Positions 24,094 through 35,536 of a stretch of DNA of 64,000 nt are shown here, piece by piece (position 1 is the first letter of the stretch; each line of letters opens with the position of its first letter). Source of the DNA: Spirodela intermedia. Its lineage: Eukaryota > Streptophyta > Magnoliopsida > Alismatales > Araceae. Position numbers and translations under genes: made by a program. The notes under the pieces were generated by a model. The model searched no databases and had not been told where the DNA came from. It saw only the letters and a list, made by a program, of their open reading frames with translations. Location of the stretch: contig LR746280.1 of NCBI GenBank assembly GCA_902729315.2, forward strand, positions 2,972,501-3,036,500. Reading direction: 5' to 3'.

Positions 24094-24370
24094 ACGAGAA
24101 AATTCACCATCCAAGACAAACCCGCGAGGCCCGGCCCGTAGCAGCCCTTTCCCATGCACCTCTCACTCTCTCTCTCTCTCTCCCCTTCCTACTTTCGCCT
24201 CGTCAGCGTTGGAGATGAGGGAAACTTGGCGGCTTTCAGAGAGAGAGAGGGTGCGAGAGGGAGAGAGAGTGAGAGCGAGCGAGAGAGAGACCGAGAGAGA
24301 AAGAGAGGGAGAGAGAGGGTGAGAGTGAAGAATAGCCGTCCGCCTTCTTCCCGCCGCTCCAACGGTCATT
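24094..24370. other. GA/CT-rich sequence between F-box and GTE-like genes
   Basis: Contains a CT tract at about 24160-24185 and a long imperfect GAGAGA tract at about 24238-24325. Open frames on both strands here are low-complexity (Ser-Leu or Arg-Glu repeats) and not genes. It probably holds the GTE-like gene's promoter; such Y-patch and GA tracts are common near plant transcription starts. Confidence 0.4.
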
Positions 24371-24479
24371 AGTGACGTGCCGACCGGAGAGCTCGTTGGG
24401 TACTCGTTTTAAAAGATTAAATGACCCCTTCCCGCCTCTTTCCCGCCCGCTCTCACCACACGCGCTCGGCCGTTGGTGT

Positions 24480-25920
24480 CACTCTAATGCTGGCCGACCG
24501 CTTCCTTCTCCGCCTGTTCTCCACTCCTGGTAAGAGGCACACAGAGAGAGCGAGAGCGAAAGCGAGGGAGAGAGACAGAGCGAGAGTGACAGGGAGATAG
24601 AGGGAGAGCGAGAGCGAGAGCAAGAGAGAGCGACAGAGACAGAGAGAGGGGGGGTTCTTGGGTCGGAGACGACACTCTTCTCGTCGGTCGACCAGGTACG
24701 TTCTTTCTGCCGTTCGTTGCTCTGTTTCTCTTCTTTCCGTTCAGTAATGTGGATCCCTGCTGTACCATCTTTCTTCCCAACGCTCAGCCACCCTGCTCGT
24801 TGTTCAGGCATTCGTTTTCCTCTGTTTTACCGTCCTACTTCCGGCTGCGATCAAAATCTTCTTCCCTTCTGAGAATTCCTCACTTTTTCATAAAATCCGC
24901 CAGCTATGGCACCAGATTGTGCGTCCATGAGTGCTGTTGACCAGAGGAAATCGAAGCGGGAGCTTGCTCAAGTGACATGTATTTCGCACAGAACAATCTC
25001 AGGGAAGAATCACAGGCCCCTGAAGACCTGTGATCGAATTCCTCCATCATCCGAGAGTCTTCTGTCTCCCAGTAGAGCACTTCGCGCTGCCCTGTTGAAG
25101 AGACGATTTGCAGATACCATCCTTAGAGCCCAAGAGAAGATAGTTCTTCACAAGGTAACTTTTCACTACAGAGCAGTCACCGTTTTTAGTGAACTCTGAT
25201 GAGCCGCCATATTGAGACTCTCAACTCTTCTCTCTTCTCCATTCCTCAGTGTGAGAGAGGTGACCCAGAGAAGTTACAGCGGGAACTGAAGGATCTGAAA
25301 CGAAAGCAAGGGGAAGGTAAGGTTCAACGCTTTGCCCATCACGTGAATGCATGAAGGAATTTTCTACTTTGAATTTACGCCACATTAACGATCTCATTCG
25401 TCCTTTGATCCAAAAGAGAGGAGGAGGATCAATGCCCAAGCCAAAGCTGTTGAAAGAGTGCTTAAACAGAGGGAAAGGGAAAGAAAAGCGGCCCGATTGA
25501 AGATACAGAAGGTAGCCTCTCTCCCCCGGCCCCCATTTTCAATACTTCCTGCCAAGTAAGGTATTTTTCCGGCCTAATCGAACTCGAGGTGGCCATGTTG
25601 ACTTTTCAGATGGACAAGACGGTCGAGATTGATGATTGTTACGAGATATGGGAGGATCTTAAAATGCTGGGCTATGCCCAGTACGTGGACCTCTCAGCTA
25701 AAGAGCTAGCTGATTTGAAGCAGAGCATGACCATGAAGGGCAGATTTAGATGAAGGCACAGACTGAGCATTAGCCTCTGAAAATTAATGTAATACGAAGA
25801 AGTGGGTGTCATATTCATTCACTCAACATCCTTCCTCGATTGTATATTGGAATCCCCTTGTATTTCTTCTGCCACCACCCCTCCTTGAGATTATAAGTGG
25901 GGGGAGGTTGCTACAATAAA
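24480..25920 (+). CDS. Short GTE-like protein without bromodomain, 184 residues, four coding exons
   Basis: Coding exons: 24906-25154, 25250-25316, 25417-25511, 25610-25753 (stop TGA). All introns have GT..AG ends and the phases join (0, 1, 0). The protein matches only the C-terminal region of GTE9/GTE11-type BET proteins: SPSRALRAALLKRRFADTIL, then GDPEKLQRELKDLKRK, a charged helix (RRRINAQAKAVERVLKQRE), and the hallmark MDKTVEIDD. GTE proteins bind acetylated histones through a bromodomain. Here none is present and none fits in the 5' region, so a nuclear adaptor or dominant-interfering role is an inference. The leader is spliced, with donors after CTCCTG (about 24530) and GACCAG (about 24695). 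The start ATG follows the last leader intron. AATAAA lies at 25915-25920. Three decayed relatives are in this window (9.75, 43.75 and 44.64 kb). Confidence 0.85.
25915..25920 (+). terminator. Polyadenylation signal of the GTE-like gene
   Basis: AATAAA, 162 bases after the stop codon, next to the point where similarity to the inverted copies at 43.75-45.43 kb ends. Confidence 0.5.
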
Positions 25921-26400
25921 TGATGATATTACTTGTTCTTTGATCAGGAAGAAAGGCCCTCGTGATTGTTTTTTTCGTCTACTAACTCTGGTTTTCATCA
26001 TGAAATCAAATTAATATTTTTTTTCCCATGATTTGAGTCAATGGGTACTCGAATCATTTTACAAGGCTTAATTTTTTATACTCTCACGCATGCCAATTTC
26101 AGTAGCCAATTTGAGTCTAATTGCTGAAGCCAATTTCGTTTCAAGAATAGTCAGTAGACGTGCATCATTGGGATCGCTTTAGTTACCCAATAAAAAGGGA
26201 CAGAAGGGTTGATTTCTCAGAGAACATGATCAAAGTGATAGGTTACATTTCACTCCTTATGGAAATATTCCAGGATCAAGGTGAGTTAGAAAGAAAAAAA
26301 GCAAGAGGGGAGGAGCGGGATTCAGGAAGTGAAAATAATCAATTAATTAGTTTAATGAAAACAGAGAAACTCAAAGAAACATATTCAGGTTAAAACATAG
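25921..26400. other. Intergenic sequence between convergent genes
   Basis: Lies between the 3' ends of the GTE-like gene (plus) and the DnaJ gene (minus). A 77-codon frame at 26160-26393 has no recognised family. Confidence 0.3.
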
Positions 26401-26669
26401 CACAACAAGGAAACTCAAAGGCACCCCAGACTCCAGGATCTCCAGACAAAAAAACTCTAGGAATCAAATAAAATTATCTGCATTCATTGGCAGCTGCCAT
26501 TGACAATAAAAACATATCATATGGGATAATTCAAATTTTCAAAACATGGCATCTACCATTTCACCGTCGGAGAATCCAGACTGACTTTTATTCATACAGT
26601 ACAATTGCAACGAGAGAACTTACCACTGTGTATCCCCAATGCTTCAGCTACCATGGTATCCCATTTGGA

Positions 26670-26700
26670 TGTGGATGTTCCTCTCCCAAATTCTTCAAAG
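26670..26700 (-). pseudogene. Possible last DnaJ coding piece, degraded
   Basis: On the minus strand, after TTTTAG, reads FFEEFGRGTSTSKWD, similar to the ILEEFA(K)EE end of DnaJ1 proteins, with a shift relative to the family. The same frame (YEEFERGTATSKWD) is kept in the duplicated copy at about 51290. The assignment is weak. Confidence 0.3.
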
Positions 26701-26897
26701 AAGCACTAAAATACGACAGTTGTTTTGTCTCTATTTAATACTTTTAAGATGAAATGTTTATATCTCACCACGACTATGATTCTCTTAACATATGACTTTC
26801 AATTGTATAGATTCTCATAAATGCACAGTTTTATTCGTTCATAATTTGTCTTTATTTCATAATTAGATAGAATTGAGCTGGGGACCCACTAAATTCC

Positions 26898-27086
26898 TTG
26901 CTCCAGAAGTTTGGTGAATGGAGCTGTGTGGAGCAGCAGCAGCAGCTCATCCATCACTGCTTGTTTTTGGGAAAGCATCTCCTAACGAGGCGCCTTGAAG
27001 GAGGCACAAAAATGGACCCCAAGGACACTACTGAGGATGCCTCCGATGCTCAAGCTGATTGGTGGCCTAGTGTAAAAGAGGCATAG
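26898..27086 (+). CDS. Small open frame of unknown function, conserved in a duplicate
   Basis: 62 codons ending ASDAQADWWPSVKEA-stop. The duplicate at 51500-51689 has the same end with a few changes (ASDAQANWWQSVKEV-stop), and third-position changes are present (GAT GCC TCC to GAT GCC TCT, GTA to GTG). Upstream the duplicate is shifted in frame. I do not recognise the family. It may be the last exon of an unseen plus-strand gene, a small gene, or chance in sequence that serves as the 3' end of the opposite-strand DnaJ gene. Confidence 0.35.
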   Translation: MLQKFGEWSCVEQQQQLIHHCLFLGKHLLTRRLEGGTKMDPKDTTEDASDAQADWWPSVKEA

Positions 27087-28099
27087 AAAACTACAAGGTA
27101 GCAGCCGCCTCTATAGAGATCTGCAGTGAAGCTCTGATGCATCGGCACTGAGTTCGGGTGAGGATGAGAACGAGTGTATGTACGTGCCTGTCCTAGGTAG
27201 ATCCTCTGCAGACAGAGGGGATAAGGCTATGGACTCTACATTAACAACTGATCCTCTGTCAGCTCAAAGCGATGTAAAAAATATTAAAATTCATAAAGGA
27301 GAAAAAACGGCACATGATGATGTAATATAAAATAACCAGTGTCACAAAGAGTGCTATCCAGTGATTGGACCATGGTGATAAGAGCAACACAAAGCATAGC
27401 AACTTATCTGGTGCATAGGGACTCGTGTGACCTACCCATGTTATATCCAAGGGATGGCCAACGGGACGTCAGTGGAATGGGTAAGGTGAGAAAGAACTGA
27501 GCAAGTATGCATTGCTTCAGAAATAGAAGAAGAACAATCAAAAAAGGTTGGAAAAGGGAATGTCACTGTAGATGAAGAATGATGGATGTATTGGCCTGAT
27601 AATAAAAGAACGGGCTAGCAGCAGGCCAGCTGCAAGACTCTGATCATCACCTTCCTGTGGTGGTGATTAGCAACTAGCGACAGAGGAAGAGGCCAGAACT
27701 GGAGAATAAAAATCAGAGAAAACGAAGAAGGAATCTGGGCAATCAATCAGAAAATGCAGCTTATTCGGTGTTGGAATGGCTGAAATATGTTGTGTTAGAA
27801 CGCTTGTATGGTATTTCACTGATTTTTCATGATGAGAAGGTTTCGGTAACTCCATTTTATAAATGCAAAAGCATGGACTTTGGCCCATTCAATTAGATAA
27901 ATCAACGAAGCTTCAGAATCACTCCGCTGGGTCAAAATATTACTCCCCACTGGCTATACACACTCTTCCACAATGCAAGGGATCGAATGGAAACGTTATA
28001 AAGAACAATGAGGGTATATGATTTACAAAAAATTCAGACAGTCGTAATTGGAGAAATTCAAAGTTTACAAACTGTTACACCAGGAAAGTAGCATCTTAC

Positions 28100-29202
28100 A
28101 GAGGAAAATTTACACAGAAACGCACGCACTGATCACCATGGTCCACAAAGCCAAGACGCTTTGGCAAACCTGGTACGATTTCATCATTACACGGAGGAAA
28201 TATATTGAAAAAAAAAGGAAATCTGTCGTAGTTCATTTTGACATATCTCTTAATGTAAATTCTTCATCAGTATACCTCTCCCTTTAAGGACCAACAGCTG
28301 CCCCGGTTGGACTCCTTTCAGTATCTGAGTAGAAAATAAGATAATTGAAGTAACCATCTTATTGGAACATTTTCCTCCTGAACTTACATTGAAAAGAAAA
28401 ATCAAAGCACATGAAAGAAGAAATAAAAAATCCAAAATGTTAAGTACACTATATTGTAATGTCCAGTTCAGAAGCTCAAAAAACTAGTCGAGAGTTCGAG
28501 GAAAAAAACTACCCAACTGGGGGTTTGATACAATCCCATTTCTATTACTAATGGAAATAAAAAAATTTACTGGATAATGAAGCACTTTAAGTCATTTTTT
28601 CAAAAACATATAAAGAGATTATAGTCAAACATGAAGAAAGTGAGTATTATCTCAACCTTTTACATGTGGTAAGAATGAGAGGAATGACATTGGCTTAATA
28701 TTACTTCACGCAGTAGATTAAAAGTTATAATCTAAGGCACAGTCTTACTTCTAAGATCCGCTGTTCAATTTCCTTCTTAGTTGGTGCCACTACAACAGAT
28801 GCACACAAATCCTTCCTGTTTGTGTGTCTTTGAGATACGATATAAGTCGAGAACTTTTCCATCATATGCTTAAATGGAAGCGAAAACAATATAAGTCAGC
28901 CATAATCTGCTTTAATCTCAAATATTTCTCAAGGTAAAGATGGCTGTTTTATCTAGGAGTTGATGTTTTATACAAGTCATGTTTTCTGTTTCATAATGCA
29001 CTGGACAATGCCACAGACTCAAAAAGGTCAAAATACATTTCACAGTTGAAATTCCTCAGTGTTTTAGCATCCGTATAGAGTTATAAAATAACTAGCAAAG
29101 AATGCAACTAAGAAAAGAAACTGAAGGTAATGCAAGAAATCGTACCTTCACGTCCGTCTTCCCCAACAAAGTTGGTACTTGGACCTTTCCACCAAGGATA
29201 GC
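28100..29202 (-). CDS. Mitochondrial-type DnaJ (ATJ1-like), C-terminal exons
   Basis: Three consecutive minus-strand exons with clean splice sites and joining phases. 29202-29146 encodes AILGGKVQVPTLLGKTDVK. 28324-28276 encodes ILKGVQPGQLLVLKGRG. 28169-28100 encodes LPKRLGFVDHGDQCVRF then CVNFP. This is the C-terminal substrate-binding domain of type I DnaJ (Hsp40) co-chaperones, closest in my memory to the plant mitochondrial DnaJ1/ATJ1 group, which stimulates Hsp70 ATP hydrolysis. No stop breaks these exons. The exon after 28100 is not clear. The 5' exons with the J-domain and zinc fingers are at 45.9-49.9 kb on the same strand, so I infer one gene split by about 17 kb of inserted sequence. 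The exons between the zinc-finger half and this part are not found. Confidence 0.75.
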
Positions 29203-29399
29203 CTGAATAATAAGTTGAATACTAGTAAACAATCAGAATTTTTATATATACATATGATTTCAGGGGAGAAATCAATTGTCCTCAATCCTAACAGGACAAG
29301 ATGAGGCATAACCAATTGCAAATAAAACTCAACCCAATTTCAAATATCTCTCACAATAATTTAATTAATAAAATAACAGTAGTACATTAAGAAAATAAA

Positions 29400-32000
29400 A
29401 CTACATGTGTTCTGCTAATCATTGACATGAAAAAATTAAACTTTAAAATAAATCAAGCATTCAGCATTTTGAATGAGGTTTCTGTTATTTGATACTTGTT
29501 GACACAGGAGAGGAAACCCTAGGATCCATAATCCTCCTCTAAGGAAGAAGAGGAGTACATGAGATTATATAGAATAGATTAAGAAAGAGAGATGATAAGA
29601 GAGAGAGAGAGATAATGGGCCCTAGTGGGCCGGGAGTCTGATACCACTATTGAACAATACTCGATATGAAGACTAAAAATATTGAGTGTTGAAGATCACA
29701 AGATCACAAGGGTCAGTCAACTGTCATTTCTCAATGTGGTTCGGAAAGAATATCGGGGGAGATAAACCCACTTCCAGCAGTCATGGGACTAGAGTCTTTA
29801 AACCCAATTTTCTATTTTATTGTAATTTTTATTTTACTTGGGAGTATTTACAGTATTTGTAAAAGTAAGGTCAATGCTGATTCCCATGATATAGAAGGGA
29901 ATTTTTTATGCAGCCATCACCGTGAATGCCTTGTAACTCAATTGGATAGAGAGTGGAATACTACAATGGCAGCTGGAAGTTCTCACATGAGAAATGAACT
30001 ACCATAAAGTTTTCCTGCACATCTGTTTCTTCTAGTTCATTCTAATTAGTCTTGTATTGGAGAAAATAGGTTCTATAATAGAATCACCCCCAGGGTTGAT
30101 TAAAATGAGAATGAATGGATTCTCTCAAGATACCAGTAGAACTAGAGCCTCCAGACTTTTGTTCACGTTTCACTGAATGTGCAGCCAGGTGCGAATGTTT
30201 GCAATTGGGTATGCATCTAGCCAGTCACGAGTGATTGCTTGGATTTTTATGAGCGTTAGTCATTTTTATCTACAGCCACAGTTTCTTAGCAATATTTTAG
30301 AATATGATTGATTTCAATAGTGAAAACAAAACTACCCAAAAATAAAATGTCCTGCTAGTGCCCATTTTTTGCTAACATGGCAAGATTATAGCCAGTAGTA
30401 TAAATCATTCATATTACTTATCTCGAAACTACAACATTCATCCAAGATGTTGCTCAGTATAACCACAAGTGGAAACCATTAGGATGCCAATACTCTCTTG
30501 ACCAACTAATAATCAGAATTATCAGTTTAATAAATCAGTCTGCGAAGGAACCTGAAGAGATAAAACAAACGTAAAACGACCAAAGATGCACTGACAATTA
30601 GAAAATGCATATGCGATATTTATTACCAAAAATAAACATAAATACATAAAATTACGGTAAGGTTAATTAACTCAACGGACTTGATAAGTTTCTATCGGTA
30701 AAAACTAATACTTTACATGGAATGAGGTCAAAAAAAATTATTTTGTAAATTCACACGTGGCCAATTATTCAAAACGAAACCCACAGCAACATAAAATCCA
30801 ACCTTGGTTTACACCTAATCCTTTTAATGAACAAAAGAAGATGGAAACTATGGTAGCAAGAAAAATTATGCGTTTCAATAGCTCTTATGCACATTTGCAA
30901 TCATAAGATGCTTCAGGGAAAAATTAGACTGAAAGATATGCAAGTAAAGCTCGAAAGTAACTTGAAGGTAGCAGGCATCTTGCTAGTGTTGATACATTAT
31001 CAGATCAACCAGCCACTGGACAGAACATTGAGTCCACATACTGCAATCTTTTCTGGAGAAGAGAGAAAGAGAGCATGCTGATTTACAATGATTCCTGAGG
31101 GAACAAATTTTGTTCTCACCTATACTAGATAGAGAGCATGGTGATCCAGAGAGCCTCCTAAAGCAGGGAGGCTCCGACAAGGTGGCCGTTATTTGGTAAC
31201 TATATATATATACAGAGAGAGAGTATGAGGGAGACATGCGGGGTCTTCCATTAGTCATTCATGTTCATTGTGGATCGGTGAGGAAGTGGAGTCCACTTGT
31301 TCGCTTGACTAATGGCTAATAAAGAGTAATGCTCTTACTGGACCCGAAATTAGGAAGGCCACGCTCAATCTAATACCAAGAAGGTTTGACTTGGAGCTCT
31401 CTCTCTCTCTCTCTCTCTCTCTGCATATATATTTTAATTAATTGATTATTATTTTTGAAAAACTAGAAGGAAATTGACCGAATAATTAAATGTAAAAATT
31501 GTAAATAAGTTACTATGGGGAGAATTTATTTTATTCGGAATTAATTGAATTTATTTTATGTAAATTAATGGTGAATAATATTTATAATTCAAAATGGTAT
31601 TTTTATTAAGGGTAATTATTTTAGAAAAATAGAAAGAAAATTGCTGCAATAATTAAATTTATACATATACTAATATATATAACTCAGTGTATGAAAATAT
31701 TATATATTAGCATTGATATTCATTTCATTATTATATAAATTAATGTCAAATAATATTCATAATTTAATCTGGTATTTTAATTAAGTAAAAGTAATTATTT
31801 GAAAAAAACTTGAAGGAAATTTGTAGAATAACTAAGTGTGTGTCAATAAAAGAAATAAGTACGGGGAGAATTTAATGTTATTCAGATTAAAATTAAATTT
31901 CAGGTTTATTTTAATTACTTGGACTAACCATTTGAGAAAATCTCAAAGGAAGTTTAGTAGATATATTTAACGAATCTACATTATAATAGTCAGTGTGGGG
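29400..32000. other. Probable intron or intergenic sequence with small repeats
   Basis: No recognised exon. GA tracts lie at about 29595-29610 and 31210-31225, a CT tract at 31399-31422, and a perfect small hairpin GAGCCTCC...GGAGGCTC at about 31142-31172. If the split DnaJ gene is real, this is part of its large intron. The short open frames (29783-30007, 30887-31258) have no family I recognise. Confidence 0.3.
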
Positions 32001-32270
32001 AATTTTTTCTGTTACTGCAATTTAACTTTAACTTTAACTAATAAATTTAAAATTAAATTGAATCCGCAGTCCTCCTGAAAGAGAGGAGGGGGAGGGGAAG
32101 ACCCAGACCCACCACCCTCCTCTGTCCACCCTGCTGGTATCAACACCCAGCACCCACTTGTGCTTCGGCAAAATCCTAAGCCCTTGGCTTCGCGCAGGTT
32201 CTTCCAACGGTCAAGAAATCGGCCACCTTTTTCTTCTCCATCTTGCATGTTGTCACTTCCCTCATGACCG
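32001..32270. other. GC-richer block, no clear gene
   Basis: Reads openly on the minus strand (from 32413, with Ser-Leu repeats from a CT tract and then a non-repetitive stretch), but I recognise no domain. May be the edge of an unrecognised minus-strand gene that starts in the 32.5-33.0 kb island. Confidence 0.3.
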
Positions 32271-32276
32271 CAAAGA

Positions 32277-32400
<124 letters not shown>

Positions 32401-32401
32401 A

Positions 32402-32507
32402 TGGGCTATGCAAGTCTTATGCCCACCCAATCTCATACCAGATTTGGGGGGGGGGGGAGAGAGAGAGAACATGACTGGACTTAGGTGGGCTCACGACTTG
32501 CATAGCC

Positions 32508-32540
<33 letters not shown>
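32402..32540. repeat. Inverted repeat next to the GA tract
   Basis: ATGGGCTATGCAAGTC at 32401-32416 is matched in reverse complement by GACTTGCATAGCCCAT at 32495-32510, with further pairing of GCCCACC and GGTGGGC inside. Outside, the GA tract on the left faces a CT tract on the right (32511-32539), so the whole could fold into a stem of about 60 base pairs or more. The loop contains a G run and a second short GA tract. Confidence 0.85.
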
Positions 32541-32542
<2 letters not shown>

Positions 32543-33020
32543 TTTCTTTATATATAGATCCCGACCCCCTCTCTCTCACACACAAGCACACTCGATCGGT
32601 CTTCTTCTCTGGCACGTAGGGAGCTCAGGGCCTGCTCTGACGGAACAGGGGCTCCTGCCTGCGGCCGCACTTGCACTTGACGCACAACGTCACCACTTCC
32701 TCCGACTCTTCGCCGGCCACCCCCCGAAGGTGGCCCTCCCTCCTCCTGACTGCCCACCCGCCCACCAACCAGCCACCTGTCGTCAAGAAACCCACAAAAA
32801 CTCAGAAGAGAGAGAGAGATGGACAAAGAGACGGCAACACTCTTTCGCGTATCAGAACCAGTCAGAGTAGGCGGCGAAGATGTAAGCTGAGTGCAACTGA
32901 GCCTGCAGACAGCAGTTCCTCTACCGCCCGGAGAGGGACTATGCCGAGGTTCGTACCCAGAGAAACCAATGAAATCGAACAATGCATCACAGGTGGGTCC
33001 CACCGGCACCACTGAGAGGC
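32541..33020. other. GC-rich island, possible 5' end of an unrecognised gene
   Basis: Begins after TATATATAG and a CT tract. Open on both strands: plus 32671-33015, 114 codons; minus 33012-32548, 154 codons. Neither product belongs to a family I recognise. The plus-strand product is Ser/Arg/Thr-rich. The composition and flanking CT/GA tracts resemble a plant promoter or first exon. A strand cannot be chosen from the sequence alone. Confidence 0.3.
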
Positions 33021-33400
33021 AGGTCTACTGCTCATCCCACACAGGTAACTCCATACCTCCTAAAAATATGTGGTCGAGGGAAACGGATAGAGTGAAAAGT
33101 GAAGGTCTTTTACGCATGGAAAGATCGAGAGAGAGAGAGAGAGAGAGGAGGGAGAAAGATACTTGTGTCTTCGAGAGTATACTCTCCCTTATCTACATGA
33201 TAATTCTATGAATTATATGATTAAAATATCCTTTTTATATGTGTTCACATTTTACTTTTAAAAAATTACATTGAGATAATCTTCAGGAAAACAAAGTTTT
33301 ATGTATTTACATTGATTTATTTATATTTTTGAAAATAAAAAGTAAAATTTGATCGTGCGTTATGATAATTAAATTAGAAATTCTAATACTTACAATTTCA
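33021..33400. other. AT-rich sequence with short GA tract
   Basis: GA tract at about 33128-33148. Nothing else recognised. Confidence 0.3.
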
Positions 33401-33900
33401 GGATGATCAGATATGTGTTCTATTTTTTATTTTTATTTTGGATTTTATTTTGAATTTTAAGGATTTTATTTGGAAAATTAAAGATATTACTCTGAATTTT
33501 TGTGAGCTTATGATGATTATAAAAAAATAAAAGGTAAAAAAAAAATAAAAATGTGGGAACCCATTGGCCAGCCGGCACTCAGCATTCGAGCAGGAGGGCA
33601 TTGCGCTCGAGTGGGTAACTCAGTCGTGGGAATCGATGTTCGACGGACCATTGGATTGGCGAGCATGGGTTTGGCAGACTGCTGGTTTGGCGAGCACTAG
33701 TTTGGCAAAGCACCAGTTGACCATTGACCCACCCGTCAAGGGGGCAACCTGGGTTTGAATCTTGTGTCTTCCACAAGTTAATCTGACAGTTTAACAGGCA
33801 GACGAAAACGCAAAACATCCAAAAAACCTTCAGAATGCCCAAAACATCGTAGGAAACACAGGTGGTCACAGAAAAAATAGGATCACTTGGAAAAATGTCA
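33401..33900 (+). repeat. LTR3-related repeat
   Basis: The GC-richer block GGCCAGCCGGCACTCAGCATTCGAG with GCTCGAGTGGGTAACTCAG resembles the LTR3 block at 6.9 kb (GGCAAGTTGGCACTCAACAG, AGTTGAGTGGGTAGACC), and it ends with a GGGTTTGAATCTTGTG segment like that in LTR1. Open frames on both strands here are LTR sequence. Confidence 0.45.
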
Positions 33901-35536
33901 AGAAAAATCAGAAAAAAGCAGAACTAAATTAATAATGACTTGAAAATCATGATTTCTCTACAAATACTTGTCTAATTGATCTGAAATTTAAAATGAAGCT
34001 CTATCACTGATAAATGAATGATTCTACTATTAAAAATACTAGTTTTAATAGGAATTGGAACAAAAACTAGAGTCAAAGATTGAAGATAGAAAAGAAGGAG
34101 AAATGATTAAATCAAAACGAAATAAAAGATTTTCGGATATGAAGAAGAGAGAAGGCTCCTTGCTCGTTAGGAAGGGGGTTAAAGACAGTTGGCCAGAGGG
34201 CAAGAGACTAGAACACAGGGAAGAAAGCTGAAGAGCATGGAGACAAGAGACAGGTCTTGGAACTAGCTTGCTATGATCAATAGAATCCTTTATAATTTTA
34301 AATTGAATTATTGACTCATTTTATTTCCTTTTATGTTCTTTCATTGAGAAGTATTGATCATAAGGACTTTGCTTTTGAATTTATTTAATTTAAGTATTTC
34401 ATTCTTCTCATTTCCTTTGGTGATAAATCAGGAAATGAGAAAGCTTTAATTTCTTCATAGTCTTCATCATTATTAATTTAGTTTAAATTCTGATGTTAAT
34501 TACATTCAATCTATTTTCTTATCCTTGAGTGACAAACAAGGAAAGGAAAAGATTTTTATACAAATTTATAAGGTTTAATTTAGATCTCATCTTTCAATTA
34601 AAGCTTTTCTTAATTCTAAAGGATTGTATTGTGTGATCAAAAAGTTGATTTGATTTTAGATTTAGAATTTACTTTTGACTACGAATTTAATTATTTTAGC
34701 TTAAATTGATTTAAAGCCAAAGTATTTCTTGACTTTCTTTATTTGAATTTTATTTTATATTTGAATTTTAATTATTTCAAAACATTCTCCACATCAATAC
34801 AAGTCATTCTATTGACAACCACCTTTCTCATCTTTCTATTCCATAATCCTAATCTATTTTTCTATATTCATGATTATATCATGTTATCATTAAAACTTTC
34901 TTTCTGATTGTCAAGAGCTTACAAATGAATGAAATTATGAAATTAATTGGAGAAGAAGAATATTAAATATTAAATAAAATATTATATCATTTCTTTCACC
35001 CCATTTCATTTTGTTTCTTTCTATTTAGTTCATAAATGTAACTATATATATTTATATAAGCTTGTGAAACACTTTCATTAATATTTTTTTATTTCATTGA
35101 CATTTTCAGTGACCAAAAGGTGATGAATGACATGAATCAAGTTACCAGACTCCTTGTAGTTTAAAAGGAAGATTAAGTCTAGGAAAGAGAAGAAGGGAAA
35201 AATCATCAAAAGCTAACAACAAAGAGGAAAAATAAGAGACACCATGCCTTGTAACTTTTATGGAGAGTAGGGAACCATAAATCTCTCATGCCAAAGATGA
35301 TGTTATCATCAGATCTAGGATAAGCTTCTCATAATGCTGCACATTAGCTGACACCTTATGACAACTACGAGCAATAAGTACAGAGAGGTTGAAAGATGAA
35401 CAAGACACTACTTAAAGGTAATTTTCAATTGTTCAATTCATCTTTTGTATTAACCTTTGAGTTGAAGTCAAAAAGAGGAACAACACAATCACCATTGTAG
35501 ATGCAAAAAGTTGTTCAAGTGTTAGTCTTTAATTTT
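33901..35536. mobile_element. Probable retroelement internal sequence, no coding seen
   Basis: AT-rich sequence between an LTR3-like block and an LTR1 start. No gag or pol motif is recognised. Confidence 0.3.

Larger units (their letters stand above)
26385..27480. repeat. Segmental duplication, copy 1, 3' part
   Basis: Parallel to 50925-52080. Shared blocks include CATATTCAGGTTAAAA, CGTCGGAGAA(T/C)CCAGACTGAC, ACTAAATTCCTTGCTCC, and GATGCATCGGCACTGAGTTC. With 28980-29390 (parallel to 52240-52600) it forms a long duplicated segment about 23-24.5 kb from its partner. Copy 2 has lost the middle (about 27500-28970 of copy 1). Confidence 0.8.

Noticed and set aside
23527-24159. Long minus-strand open frame (210 codons) opposite the F-box gene, and two other antisense frames there
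   Set aside because: They lie opposite GC-rich F-box code, where few stops occur in any frame. Their products are Gly/Arg-rich without any domain, while the plus strand encodes a clear F-box.
24154-24811. Open frames rich in Ser-Leu or Arg-Glu repeats around the GTE-like gene start
   Set aside because: They are translations of CT/GA tracts in the leader and introns of the GTE-like gene.
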